A stretch of 12,929 nt of DNA from Lachnospiraceae bacterium (GTDB lineage Bacteria > Bacillota > Clostridia > Lachnospirales > Lachnospiraceae), in the NCBI GenBank assembly GCA_003489085.1, contig DNJM01000132.1, positions 2,340 to 15,268 of the forward strand. Reading direction: 5' to 3'. A program made the translations under genes and the position numbers. A model generated the notes under the pieces. The model ran no database searches. It was given only the letters and a program-made list of their open reading frames with translations, and was not told the origin of the DNA. Below are positions 1-7,468 of the stretch, piece after piece; positions within the stretch are counted from its first letter, which is position 1; each line of letters starts with the position of its first letter.

Positions 1-1
1 C

Positions 2-649
2 GTGCGCCCGGTTTCGGTATTCAGCCATCTTGCAGCCGCCGACGATCCGATGATGGATGACTATACTCTGAGCCAGTTCGAATACTTCGACCGTTGCACC
101 GACCTTCTCCAGCGCGGATTCAACCATTACATAATGCGGCATATCCTCAATTCAACGGGCATAAGCCGTTTCCCCGAACATCAGTATGATCTGGTGCGTC
201 TCGGCATCTGCCTGTATGGTATAGCCACCATGCACGACGGATCCCAAGACGAACTTCGACCGGTTTCCTCTCTGTACACCACTGTCATCTCCATAAAAGA
301 ATGGCCCGCGGGAACCACCGTGGGCTATAACCGCCGCGGCATGCTGCACCGCGATTCCGTTGTAGCCACAATTCCCGTGGGATACGCCGACGGCCTCAAC
401 CGCCATCTGGGCAACGGACACCATAGCGTGATGATCAACGGCACGCTTTGTCCCATAGTGGGAAGCATCTGCATGGACGCCTGCATGGTCGACGTGACCG
501 ACTGCAGCGAATGCCACGTAGGAGACAGGGTGGAAATTTTCGGACCGGAAATTCCAGTGGATACAATAGCAGAGACTCTCGACACAATACCGTACGAGAT
601 TCTCACATCGGTATCGTCGAGAGTCAAGAGAGTCTATTATCGCGAATAA
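2..649 (+). CDS. alr: Alanine racemase C-terminal part (probably of a MurF-Alr fusion), 5' truncated
   Basis: PLP-dependent racemase that makes D-alanine from L-alanine for peptidoglycan. The frame is open to the left edge, so the GTG at position 2 is only the first visible codon; the PLP-lysine region of the barrel and anything upstream are missing. What remains (215 residues) is the end of the barrel (VFSHLAAADD, RHILNSTGI, DLVRLGICLYG) and the whole C-terminal beta domain. VGYN at residues 107-110 carries the expected catalytic tyrosine (Y109), followed by IPVGYADG (125-132) and GSICMDA (154-160), whose methionine lines the partner subunit's active site. The ending IPYEILTSVSSRVKRVYYRE is typical, from family knowledge, of Bacteroidetes enzymes in which MurF (tripeptide-D-Ala-D-Ala ligase) is fused in front of Alr; the fusion itself cannot be seen here. 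Codon choice is more GC-rich than in the rest of the window, and it faces the next gene with only 15 bases between. Confidence 0.93.
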   Translation: MRPVSVFSHLAAADDPMMDDYTLSQFEYFDRCTDLLQRGFNHYIMRHILNSTGISRFPEHQYDLVRLGICLYGIATMHDGSQDELRPVSSLYTTVISIKEWPAGTTVGYNRRGMLHRDSVVATIPVGYADGLNRHLGNGHHSVMINGTLCPIVGSICMDACMVDVTDCSECHVGDRVEIFGPEIPVDTIAETLDTIPYEILTSVSSRVKRVYYRE

Positions 650-664
650 ACAGGCTTCCTAAGG
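650..664. other. Suspected chimeric junction between Bacteroidales-type and Lachnospiraceae-type DNA
   Basis: These 15 bases separate two convergent stop codons (TAA at 647-649 on plus, TGA at 667-665 on minus). No hairpin or T-tract serves either gene, although two convergent genes normally share a terminator. The proteins on the two sides point to different phyla. The true join could lie up to about position 720, because the last residues of the minus-strand protein are not distinctive. Inferred to be an assembly join rather than natural gene order. Confidence 0.6.
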
Positions 665-2203
665 TCAACGCAAACGGTCGGCGCTGCTCAGAAGTTTCTG
701 GTCGTGGGTCATGGCACGGTAAGCGGCAATCACGGCTGCCAGTACGGCAAGAAGACCGCCGATTCCGGCCATGATTACCCACCATTGCCCCGTCTTATCC
801 TCCTCCTTGTCTTCTGTATTCGAAAAAGGAGATTGGATCGTTGTGGAAATCTCTGCCGTTTCTGTATATTCCTGTCCCCTTTCATCCTCATAATAAAATG
901 TCACTGTACCGTTCGTTTTTCCGTACAAAGAGCTTCCTTCTGACAAGCTGGTGATGGAGATACGTGTGCTTCCTTCTCCCCTGGCACCGGCCTCTATATC
1001 ACCGATAAAGATTGTCCCTTCCGGTTTTAAGCCATCTGCTTCGACAACTGCCCGGACATTATATACTTTACTGCGTCCCAGATTCATGGCCTGTATCTGC
1101 GCATCAACTACATCCGCTACCTGTACCTCTGCAGCCAGTACCAGCGGATCAAAAGACATCCGTACCGGTTGTTCTACGGGAACATTCGCTTTCCCGCTGA
1201 CCGTATAGACATTGCCCTTTGCATCCGCATAGTCCAGTGCCAGCTCCATGGTATACTGTCCCTGCGGCGTTGCTGCCTGTACAGTGTATTGATAAGAAAC
1301 AACGCTTGTACTTCCCGCCGGAATGGAATCGATATAAATCGTATCCGTCTGGCTTAACAGATTAAAATACTCCCCTTGTCCACTGATCATCACCGTCATA
1401 TTTTTCACCAGATCCGTTTTACTGGTATTGAGAAGTGTAATATCCATTGTAAAGGTATCTCCTGCCTGGATCGGCTGCTTTGAGAACTGACAGGACTGCA
1501 CCATCACCTTCGGCGCAAACTCCGGTAAATCCTGTGCAGAATCACCGGACGTCGTATCTCCCCCTGCATCCGGTACATTTCCCGTGTCATCCGGATTCGG
1601 ATTATCTGGATTCTGATCGTCCTGATTTGCGTTCGAAGCATCGGTGATCGTAACATAGATGATAACCTCTTCCTGGATATCATTTCCTGCCGCATCTACC
1701 GCCTGTACCTCTAATGTCACCGGATAGCTTCCATTCTGCCGATCCTCTCTTAATTCCAGCTCAAAGACAGCCAGATAGCATTCTGCAGTTTCCGCACTGT
1801 CATTGATGTTTACCCTCTGTAAGGCAACATTCTTCTTATAATTCTTACAGACAAATGGCATATTCTGAGCATCCCCCAGGTGTAAAGAGATCCTCAACAG
1901 GTGGTTTTTCAATTCTTCTTCGCACTGAAACGGTACGACCAGAATCGCCTTTCCATCCTCTACCTTGGGTACATACCCTTCCGAATAGGATTTCTCCATA
2001 TCCATATACCGATTCTGACTGTCTACAATCAGTCTGGCTACCTCTGCCATTTTAACCAGACCATCTCCTGGCTGCTCCGGCAGCTTCGTCTGTTCTCCGT
2101 CTGAATGCCCCTCCGATGCTGCCTGCACCAGAGGTCTGCTTCCACTAAACAGCAAACAGACAACCAACAGACCAATTTTCAATTTCTTTCGCAATTCTTT
2201 CAT
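665..2203 (-). CDS. Membrane-anchored surface protein with CARDB/NEW3-like domains, ABC-transporter associated
   Basis: A secreted protein of 512 residues held in the membrane by its C-terminus. The N-terminus (KELRKKLKIGLLVVCLLFS, then VQAA) is a signal peptide with a likely signal peptidase site near residue 29. Next come a globular domain to about residue 190, an Asp/Asn/Pro-rich linker (QNPDNPNPDD region), two beta-rich stretches resembling CARDB/NEW3 (COG1361, S-layer-like) adhesion domains, and a transmembrane helix at about 474-494 (WWVIMAGIGGLLAVLAAVIA). I chose the ATG at 2203, which overlaps the stop of the upstream ATPase gene as ATGA and so suggests translational coupling. A GTG at 2209 is also possible but sits only 4 bases after GGAGG, against 10 for the ATG. 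The tight coupling implies it works with the ABC transporter, perhaps as an extracellular partner; that role is inferred. The short tail after the helix lacks the usual lysine-rich stretch and ends next to the suspected chimeric join, so the last ~15 residues may not be native. Confidence 0.75.
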   Translation of the reverse strand: MKELRKKLKIGLLVVCLLFSGSRPLVQAASEGHSDGEQTKLPEQPGDGLVKMAEVARLIVDSQNRYMDMEKSYSEGYVPKVEDGKAILVVPFQCEEELKNHLLRISLHLGDAQNMPFVCKNYKKNVALQRVNINDSAETAECYLAVFELELREDRQNGSYPVTLEVQAVDAAGNDIQEEVIIYVTITDASNANQDDQNPDNPNPDDTGNVPDAGGDTTSGDSAQDLPEFAPKVMVQSCQFSKQPIQAGDTFTMDITLLNTSKTDLVKNMTVMISGQGEYFNLLSQTDTIYIDSIPAGSTSVVSYQYTVQAATPQGQYTMELALDYADAKGNVYTVSGKANVPVEQPVRMSFDPLVLAAEVQVADVVDAQIQAMNLGRSKVYNVRAVVEADGLKPEGTIFIGDIEAGARGEGSTRISITSLSEGSSLYGKTNGTVTFYYEDERGQEYTETAEISTTIQSPFSNTEDKEEDKTGQWWVIMAGIGGLLAVLAAVIAAYRAMTHDQKLLSSADRLR

Positions 2204-2835
2204 TTCCACGCTTCCTCCATATCATGTACATCATCGCATAGCTCCTCAATATCCTGTGCATTATGGCTGGCCAGGAGAATAGCTTTCCCCTGCTGTTTCA
2301 GCTCTTTGAGCAATTCCCGCATCTGGCCGACACCGGATTTATCCAGACCGTTGAACGGTTCATCCAGTATCAATACACCCGGATCTTCCATAATTGCCTG
2401 CGCGATGCCCAGCCGCTGCCGCATTCCCAGAGAATATTTCGAAACTGGTTTTCGCATATCCGGTTTCAGTCCAACCATCTTCAAAGCTTCACTGATCTCA
2501 TTCTTTCCGATCCGTCCCTTTAAAGAGGCCAGAATCTTCAGATTCTGAAAGCCGCTCAGATTCGGCAGAAATCCCGGTGTCTCAATAATGACTCCGAGCC
2601 CGTCCGGAAAATCACATTCCTTGCCCACCAGACTTCCATTGACGAGGATCCTCCCTGCATCCGGCCTCATAAAACCACAGATGCATTTCATTAACACAGT
2701 TTTTCCACTTCCATTATTTCCGACCACACCGAAAATCTTTCCCGGAGGAATCGTCAGACTCACATCCTTTAAAACCTGCTCCTTTCCAAAAGCTTTATAT
2801 ACATGTTCCACTATAATCCCTGTCTGCTGCTCCAT
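2200..2835 (-). CDS. ABC transporter ATP-binding protein, LanF/BcrA-like, with E-loop
   Basis: Cytoplasmic ATPase subunit (211 residues) of an ABC transporter. Visible motifs are Walker A GNNGSGKT (39-46), signature SLGMRQ (135-140, the degenerate LSGGQ of the BcrA group), Walker B VLILDE (154-159) and the H-loop histidine in LLASHNAQD (H191). The Q-loop position reads GVIIETPGF, with glutamate (E85) instead of glutamine, as is known for lantibiotic immunity ATPases (the E-loop). The protein ends about 20 residues after the H-loop, so it lacks the C-terminal extension of many BcrA proteins. The start is the ATG at 2835 (MEQQTGI), preceded by AGAGGTGG; the frame stays open for 64 more codons upstream, but that stretch has no ABC character and overlaps the permease gene. 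It lies 37 bases after the permease gene and overlaps the surface protein gene. Likely powers the two membrane proteins encoded just upstream. Confidence 0.9.
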   Translation of the reverse strand: MEQQTGIIVEHVYKAFGKEQVLKDVSLTIPPGKIFGVVGNNGSGKTVLMKCICGFMRPDAGRILVNGSLVGKECDFPDGLGVIIETPGFLPNLSGFQNLKILASLKGRIGKNEISEALKMVGLKPDMRKPVSKYSLGMRQRLGIAQAIMEDPGVLILDEPFNGLDKSGVGQMRELLKELKQQGKAILLASHNAQDIEELCDDVHDMEEAWK

Positions 2836-2872
2836 TTTGCCACCTCTCCTGACTTCTATATTTCTGCCCTTA

Positions 2873-3766
2873 CTATTTCTGTGTTCCCGTAAAATCAAAG
2901 GAATAATTTCTGATCTGCCGGATCGAAAGAAAGGATAACAACAAAATGCCTGTCCCAAAAAACAGGTAGGATACCCAGAGTCTGGGCAGATTGTCATATC
3001 CGAAATTATGCATATAATATGTCGCATGATTCAGTGGTGAAATCCACCCGAAGACGATATTCGCTATATTCTTCTGCTCCTGAGACAGTTGAAGCAGCTT
3101 TGCGATTACCTCCGGATTCATCAGAAATCCAAATCCGCTAAACAGGATACCGCCAATCGTACCACCATTTCCTTTCCACAGATTCAGATACAAAATCAGG
3201 CTGGACATCAGCACAGCATAGCCGGTCATCAGACCGAAAATATGCAGCATACATGAATAAGGAAAGGATACTTCCAGAACCTTGACAAAGGCCGGAATGG
3301 CAATCTGGCTGCCGATACCGGAATATCCGAGAATCGCCGCTGTTTCACTCCAAAGATTCGCCGTATAGGCTTTGCTCCCTGCCAGAATACAGGTGGAAAG
3401 CAGTATGAAAAGTGTAAATCCTATTGTTGCCAGAACCAAATATACGATCTGTCCCAAAAGCCAGATCTTGCGATTGATCCGAATCAAAAACAAAGGCGCC
3501 TCATTTCCCAGATGCGGCATGTCTGCAAATAGAAGCAGCAGCAACAGCGAGATCAGCAGAATCGAGTTCGCGTCTCCAAAGGTCCAGATAAACGGCTCCA
3601 TAATCTGTACTACCGTCTCATGCTTTGCAGCAAAGGCAAGGACCTTATCCGAGAGCAGAAAGCAGACGACAAAGCCCAGGCCAAATGCCAGTGCGATCTG
3701 AGGATTCCGACGCCATCTTCTGAAATTCGCCATGGCAACCAATCCGATCTGACGGATTCTATACAT
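2873..3766 (-). CDS. ABC-2-type permease-like membrane protein, larger subunit
   Basis: Polytopic membrane protein of 297 residues with six probable helices (about 24-40, 66-82, 105-129, 172-195, 203-222 and 264-283). Its basic N-terminus (RRWRRNP) should be cytoplasmic, and there is a long outside or interface segment between helices 3 and 4. It has no catalytic motif. Its place between a short permease gene (8-base overlap at 3759-3766) and an ABC ATPase gene, with the six-helix layout, marks it as the second membrane subunit of a LanFEG-like transporter; I do not recognise it by sequence. The ATG at 3766 follows GGAGGTG at a 10-base spacing, inside the end of the upstream gene, which suggests coupled translation and equal amounts of both subunits. 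Confidence 0.75.
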   Translation of the reverse strand: MYRIRQIGLVAMANFRRWRRNPQIALAFGLGFVVCFLLSDKVLAFAAKHETVVQIMEPFIWTFGDANSILLISLLLLLLFADMPHLGNEAPLFLIRINRKIWLLGQIVYLVLATIGFTLFILLSTCILAGSKAYTANLWSETAAILGYSGIGSQIAIPAFVKVLEVSFPYSCMLHIFGLMTGYAVLMSSLILYLNLWKGNGGTIGGILFSGFGFLMNPEVIAKLLQLSQEQKNIANIVFGWISPLNHATYYMHNFGYDNLPRLWVSYLFFGTGILLLSFLSIRQIRNYSFDFTGTQK

Positions 3767-4385
3767 TACTAATACACCTCCTGAGAATCATATCGTACAG
3801 GCAGATAAAAACTGCTGTCAGCGCCGCTATCAGAAGCACAATTCCCCATTTTCCAAAGACCCAGGTATGTTCTGGAGCAATCCATTCATACGGATACAGG
3901 CAGTACAGGCTTTTAAAATAGCGCTCATATAAAATCACCAGCAGATAATAGATGACAAATGCCCCTCCATATGCCAGATACCGGCTTTGGGACAGCGCCG
4001 CTATGGCAGCTGCCAGTACCGCCCAGAACATCCCCGACATGAACAGCAGCATCGGGCTGACCTGCATTTCTTCTTTACTTTTCACGCACAGATACAGCCA
4101 GCCTCCCAGAGCTTCCAGCGCGCCGCCGCTGATGCCGCACGCCAGAATTTTCCCCAGAATGTATGCCGGCACGCTGCATCTGGGCAGGTACGCTTTCAAA
4201 AAACCGCTCTGGTAATCCGCCAGCCAGGCTGTCGCATATGGAAATGTGCATATGACCGGCACTCCCATACGGAACAGGTCTGAATCGAATCCGGCAGTAA
4301 GCAGGATCACTACTTCCAATACCAGACCAATGAAAAACCCCCGGGATAAAAAGGCTCTTTTTAAATCCATCTCAAAACTATTCAT
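3759..4385 (-). CDS. ABC-2-type permease-like membrane protein, smaller subunit
   Basis: Membrane protein of 208 residues with about six helices (near 17-32, 40-56, 74-100, 110-131, 136-152 and 178-197). The start MNSFEMDLKRAFLSRGFFIG fits the amphipathic N-terminal helix common in ABC-2 permeases, with a cytoplasmic RAFLSRG turn before helix 1. The segment DYQSGFLKAYLPRCSVPAYILGK resembles the loop before the third helix in bacitracin/lantibiotic export permeases, where a strand pairs with the ATPase; this is family resemblance, not proof. It starts 20 bases after the lipoprotein gene with a weak ribosome site and overlaps the next permease gene by 8 bases. The product is inferred to pair with that protein as the two membrane halves of one transporter. 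Confidence 0.78.
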   Translation of the reverse strand: MNSFEMDLKRAFLSRGFFIGLVLEVVILLTAGFDSDLFRMGVPVICTFPYATAWLADYQSGFLKAYLPRCSVPAYILGKILACGISGGALEALGGWLYLCVKSKEEMQVSPMLLFMSGMFWAVLAAAIAALSQSRYLAYGGAFVIYYLLVILYERYFKSLYCLYPYEWIAPEHTWVFGKWGIVLLIAALTAVFICLYDMILRRCISNV

Positions 4386-4405
4386 TTTTATATCCCAATC
4401 TTCCG

Positions 4406-5959
4406 CTAGTATCCCAGTGTATGGTCAATAATAGAACCATCTATCGCATTGATTGTCAGAATACTTCCCGCATTTGTATATGCGTTGTCTTTGTCACTGC
4501 CTGAACCCTCATAAGTCGTAGCAGCCGTTCCTTCAAAATCCCAGACCGGTACCAGAAGACCCGTATCGTAGCTGTCTGCTTCACTGATTCTGGCATAACC
4601 GAGGACAACTCTGTCTATCTGAATCGTTTTGTGAAGTCCTTCTTCCGCATCCGCCTGCGCATTTGCCACCAACACCATTTTTTCAAAGGTCTCTTTCACC
4701 TCATCAAAGGTCTTCAAATTCGATTTTTCTACCACAGTTTCCATGATTTCCAGAGGTGCATTATAATTCACGCCTACAATTCCAGAATCATTGACATAAA
4801 TCTCGACACATTCTTCCGGCCATTCCTTTTTCACATACGAGTTGTCACTCCATCCTTCCTCGTATTTGCTGCTGCCGCTATAGATGGTAAAGGTTCCGTC
4901 AATATTCCGCATATAGCGAAGAATATACACTTTCCGATACCCCTGTATATCACTCTTACGAATATCCTCACATTCATTGTACAGCCCGCCTTCATAGTAC
5001 TGGTATGTATCCAGCCCCATTTTTTCGAGAAATGCTTCTGCCATTGTTCTCGCCTCTGCCAGCGAAATTGTCGCAGCTTCATCCGTAAATTCCTCCATAT
5101 CTCCCTCTGAACCTCCAATACCAAGAATCTCCGGAGTCCCTTCACTGTCTGCCGTACGTACCCCGTACAGATTCGAAGAACTTACATAAGCATAAGGAAG
5201 AAAAATATGTCCATGCGTTCCCCGGCAGAATCTAAAGCAGTTTCCCCGTTCCTCATTGTTCTGCACATAGAAGGACGTATATGTTCCGCTTTTTCCATCA
5301 TTGATGCCGTAATATGCCTCACCATTTTGATTCAGACTATACATCCATTCATAAAATTCATTACTGCTGTTCTGCTCGTGAAGCTCTGCCGTCCGATGTA
5401 ATAACCCATCGGACTCATTTCCTTCCCAGAGCACTTCTATCGGAGCATTTTCATATTCTTCCTGCAGTCCATTGATGATCTGCTGTCCTTCCGCCTGATA
5501 CACTTCAAAGTCTTCTTCCGTACATTGGTTCCTCATCTCTTCTATAGAGGCTTTTTCGCTGCTGATTTCTGCTTCGATCTCACTCCTGGTTCTCATTTCA
5601 GTGGTTTTCGCAGCATCATATAGCTGCTCTCCCGGTGCCAGCTCCTGAATCGCCTGACTCAGAAAATCCTGACTGATCGTCTGGCATTTGACACGGAACA
5701 CCGACATCTGCTCCGTCTGCGGAATATCCACCTTTGCATCTACATTTACAGTAACTCCCAGAGATTCATCCGAAAGAGTCGTCTGGTAGATATTGTAATT
5801 TCCGGCAGCATCCGATACATTTGTACCATCCTTTCCTGCCTCTTCAATCAGTTTATCCATGTCTTTATTTACAACAATGGAAGAAACCGGATTCTTCTGG
5901 CAGGCCGTCAGCATCATTGCCATCATCACTGCACCCGCACATACTCTTTTTCTCATCAT
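4406..5959 (-). CDS. Secreted lipoprotein of 517 residues, resembles DUF6034
   Basis: Exported lipoprotein. The N-terminus RKRVCAGAVMMAMMLTACQ has a basic start, a hydrophobic core and the lipobox LTAC with the lipidated cysteine at C20, so the mature protein should be anchored on the outer face of the membrane. The mature part begins KNPVSSIVVNKDMDKLIEEA, which recalls the Lachnospiraceae DUF6034 family found beside ABC and two-component genes; I name it from memory and cannot search. The rest is acidic and rich in Glu, Tyr and Asn, without enzyme motifs I recognise, and ends IDGSIIDHTLGY, a pattern common in PepSY/YcdB-like lipoproteins. Two ATGs lie in tandem (5959 and 5956) after AAGGAGA; either may be used. 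Placed between the histidine kinase and the permeases, it may capture or sense a ligand for one of them (inference). The gene is preceded by a 94-base gap with an inverted repeat and a possible internal promoter. Confidence 0.8.
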   Translation of the reverse strand: MMRKRVCAGAVMMAMMLTACQKNPVSSIVVNKDMDKLIEEAGKDGTNVSDAAGNYNIYQTTLSDESLGVTVNVDAKVDIPQTEQMSVFRVKCQTISQDFLSQAIQELAPGEQLYDAAKTTEMRTRSEIEAEISSEKASIEEMRNQCTEEDFEVYQAEGQQIINGLQEEYENAPIEVLWEGNESDGLLHRTAELHEQNSSNEFYEWMYSLNQNGEAYYGINDGKSGTYTSFYVQNNEERGNCFRFCRGTHGHIFLPYAYVSSSNLYGVRTADSEGTPEILGIGGSEGDMEEFTDEAATISLAEARTMAEAFLEKMGLDTYQYYEGGLYNECEDIRKSDIQGYRKVYILRYMRNIDGTFTIYSGSSKYEEGWSDNSYVKKEWPEECVEIYVNDSGIVGVNYNAPLEIMETVVEKSNLKTFDEVKETFEKMVLVANAQADAEEGLHKTIQIDRVVLGYARISEADSYDTGLLVPVWDFEGTAATTYEGSGSDKDNAYTNAGSILTINAIDGSIIDHTLGY

Positions 5960-5985
5960 CTATTCTCTCCTTTTCGTTAAATCTA

Positions 5986-6032
5986 AAGAACCCATATCAG
6001 GATTTTATACCAGTATCCTAACATGGGTTCTT
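5986..6032. promoter_or_regulatory. Interrupted inverted repeat with an embedded extended -10, upstream of the lipoprotein gene
   Basis: Perfect 10-bp arms AAGAACCCAT (5986-5995) and ATGGGTTCTT (6023-6032) enclose a second 5-bp pair AGGAT/ATCCT (5999-6003 and 6015-6019) with symmetric 3-base internal loops and an 11-base loop. On the minus strand the loop contains TGGTATAAA (TATAAA complement at 6004-6009), an extended -10 box without a good -35. No T-run follows on the minus strand, so it is not a classic terminator for the kinase gene. It could be an operator, an RNA stem separating expression of the regulators from the transporter genes, or a processing site. Confidence 0.5.
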
Positions 6033-6053
6033 ACATCAAGTATTCATCATTTT

Positions 6054-7463
6054 TTAAACAAATTGTAAAATCATCCGGCTTCCTTCGCCTTCCTTGCTCT
6101 CAATCCGAAGAGAGACATTGTGCCGCTTTACAATCATAGCAGTCAGTGCAAGTCCCAGCCCCGCACCGCCGCTTTTCCTGCTTCTGGATTTATCGATCAT
6201 ATAAAACGGCTCCAGAATTTTCTCCTGCTCTTCCTGCGGAATTCCCCGGCCAAAATCCTGTACCTCGATATAATTTTCACCGGCCCTTAGAATAATCTTG
6301 CTTCCCGGCTCACTTGCCTTGACACCATTATCGATCAGATTGATCAGCACATCCGTCATCAGATCCGGATCTACCTGGAAATGTTCTCCCTGCTGAATGC
6401 ATTCCAGCGTGATCTGCTTCTCTTTTAGAATCACCTGACATGCTTTCCCGGCTGCTTCAAACAACCGTTCCGCAGATATATCGATACAGGTAAGTTCGGT
6501 ATCCTGATCCAGTTCCAGAAGCTTCATCATTTTTTTTGACAGACGTTCCAGGCGATTACATTCTTCATAGATATAGTGCAGTGCCTCTTCCTGATCCTCC
6601 GGCGTAAGCTTCATGGAAAGCAGCATCTGGGCATAGCCGGATATCGCTGTCATCGGCGTCTTCAGCTCATGCGTCAGATTCCCCATAAACAGAGTTTTCC
6701 GCTTTTCCGATTCCTCCAGACTGTGTGTCCGCATTTCCACTGCTTCTGCCATTCGGTTAAAGCTTTCTCCCAGCTGTCCGATCTCATCCGGCGTATGAAT
6801 CTCTACTCTGCGGTCATAGACGCCTTCCGCCATCTGACCTGCTGTCTCATTCAGCTCCTGCAGAGGTTTCAGAAGCCGCTTCAGGATCAGATACAGGAAC
6901 AGCACCATGACTGCCATGATTCCCAGTGTACTCAGCCCCATACTGACTGCAAGCTGCTCTGCCTGCTGCTGCACATAGGTCACATCTTCAATCCGGAAGA
7001 TTTCCACTCCCTGTGCAAAGGATTTCCGGAAAATCAGATATTTTCCCCCACCATACTCAAAGGAACAGTACATAATTCCCATCTTATCCTCACAGTCGGT
7101 ATATGTTTGCGACATTAGTTTCTGTGGCGAGAAAATTGTATGATTATAAATTTCCTCATAGTGCATCCGGCCTTCTCCCTCCGTATCCTCCTGAATACAG
7201 ACTGTATAAAAATCCCGCTGATTATTCTCTAATCGATATGTCTTAAAATAATATTCCAGTCTGGCCTTGTCCACTTCGCTTCCCGACAGATTCAATCCTT
7301 CTTCCGCTTCACTCATCACTACGAAACTATTCTGATATGCCTGCGCATAAGCCTCATTGCTCCAGCTTTTACTGGTCATCCACAGAACCATCGCATTTAC
7401 CAAAAAAGCGGCCGTCAAAACAGCTATACTACTGATAAGGACGATTTTTGTCCGTATTTTCAC
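6054..7463 (-). CDS. Sensor histidine kinase with extracellular sensor and HAMP domain
   Basis: Membrane sensor kinase (469 residues) of a two-component system; it autophosphorylates on histidine and passes the phosphate to the regulator encoded just upstream. Helix 1 is at about 7-29, an extracellular sensor domain at about 30-172, helix 2 at 173-195 (MGLSTLGIMAVMVLFLYLIL), HAMP at about 196-250, the dimerisation H-box GNLTHELKTP with H265, N-box NLIDNG (375-380), G1 DFGRGIP (403-409) and G2 GGAGLGLAL (432-440). All catalytic boxes are intact. The start is a GTG at 7463, placed 5 bases after the regulator's stop and 8 bases after GGAG. The roughly 140-residue outside domain distinguishes it from the loop-less BceS/intramembrane kinases, so it probably binds a ligand directly or through the neighbouring lipoprotein. 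Nothing in the sequence names the signal. Confidence 0.95.
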   Translation of the reverse strand: MKIRTKIVLISSIAVLTAAFLVNAMVLWMTSKSWSNEAYAQAYQNSFVVMSEAEEGLNLSGSEVDKARLEYYFKTYRLENNQRDFYTVCIQEDTEGEGRMHYEEIYNHTIFSPQKLMSQTYTDCEDKMGIMYCSFEYGGGKYLIFRKSFAQGVEIFRIEDVTYVQQQAEQLAVSMGLSTLGIMAVMVLFLYLILKRLLKPLQELNETAGQMAEGVYDRRVEIHTPDEIGQLGESFNRMAEAVEMRTHSLEESEKRKTLFMGNLTHELKTPMTAISGYAQMLLSMKLTPEDQEEALHYIYEECNRLERLSKKMMKLLELDQDTELTCIDISAERLFEAAGKACQVILKEKQITLECIQQGEHFQVDPDLMTDVLINLIDNGVKASEPGSKIILRAGENYIEVQDFGRGIPQEEQEKILEPFYMIDKSRSRKSGGAGLGLALTAMIVKRHNVSLRIESKEGEGSRMILQFV

Positions 7464-7468
7464 TTTTA

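Noticed and set aside
448..774. Plus-strand ORF of 108 codons crossing the alr stop and the join
   Set aside because: It overlaps alr in another frame, is arginine-rich like a frame shadow, has no family motif, and crosses the suspected chimeric junction.
2836..3027. 64-codon upstream extension of the ABC ATPase frame
   Set aside because: It overlaps the permease gene, has no ABC features, and a good ribosome site precedes the ATG at 2835, where the ABC domain begins.
4631..5110. Plus-strand ORF of 159 codons opposite the lipoprotein
   Set aside because: Antisense to a complete lipoprotein gene with lipobox; its His/Phe-rich composition is what the opposite strand of such a gene gives.
5960..6053. 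Palindrome as a Rho-independent terminator of the kinase gene
   Set aside because: On the minus strand the stem is followed by TAGATTTAACG rather than a T-run, and it has internal loops.
6576..7118. Plus-strand ORF of 180 codons opposite the histidine kinase
   Set aside because: The minus strand encodes all kinase boxes; this His/Gln-rich frame is a shadow.
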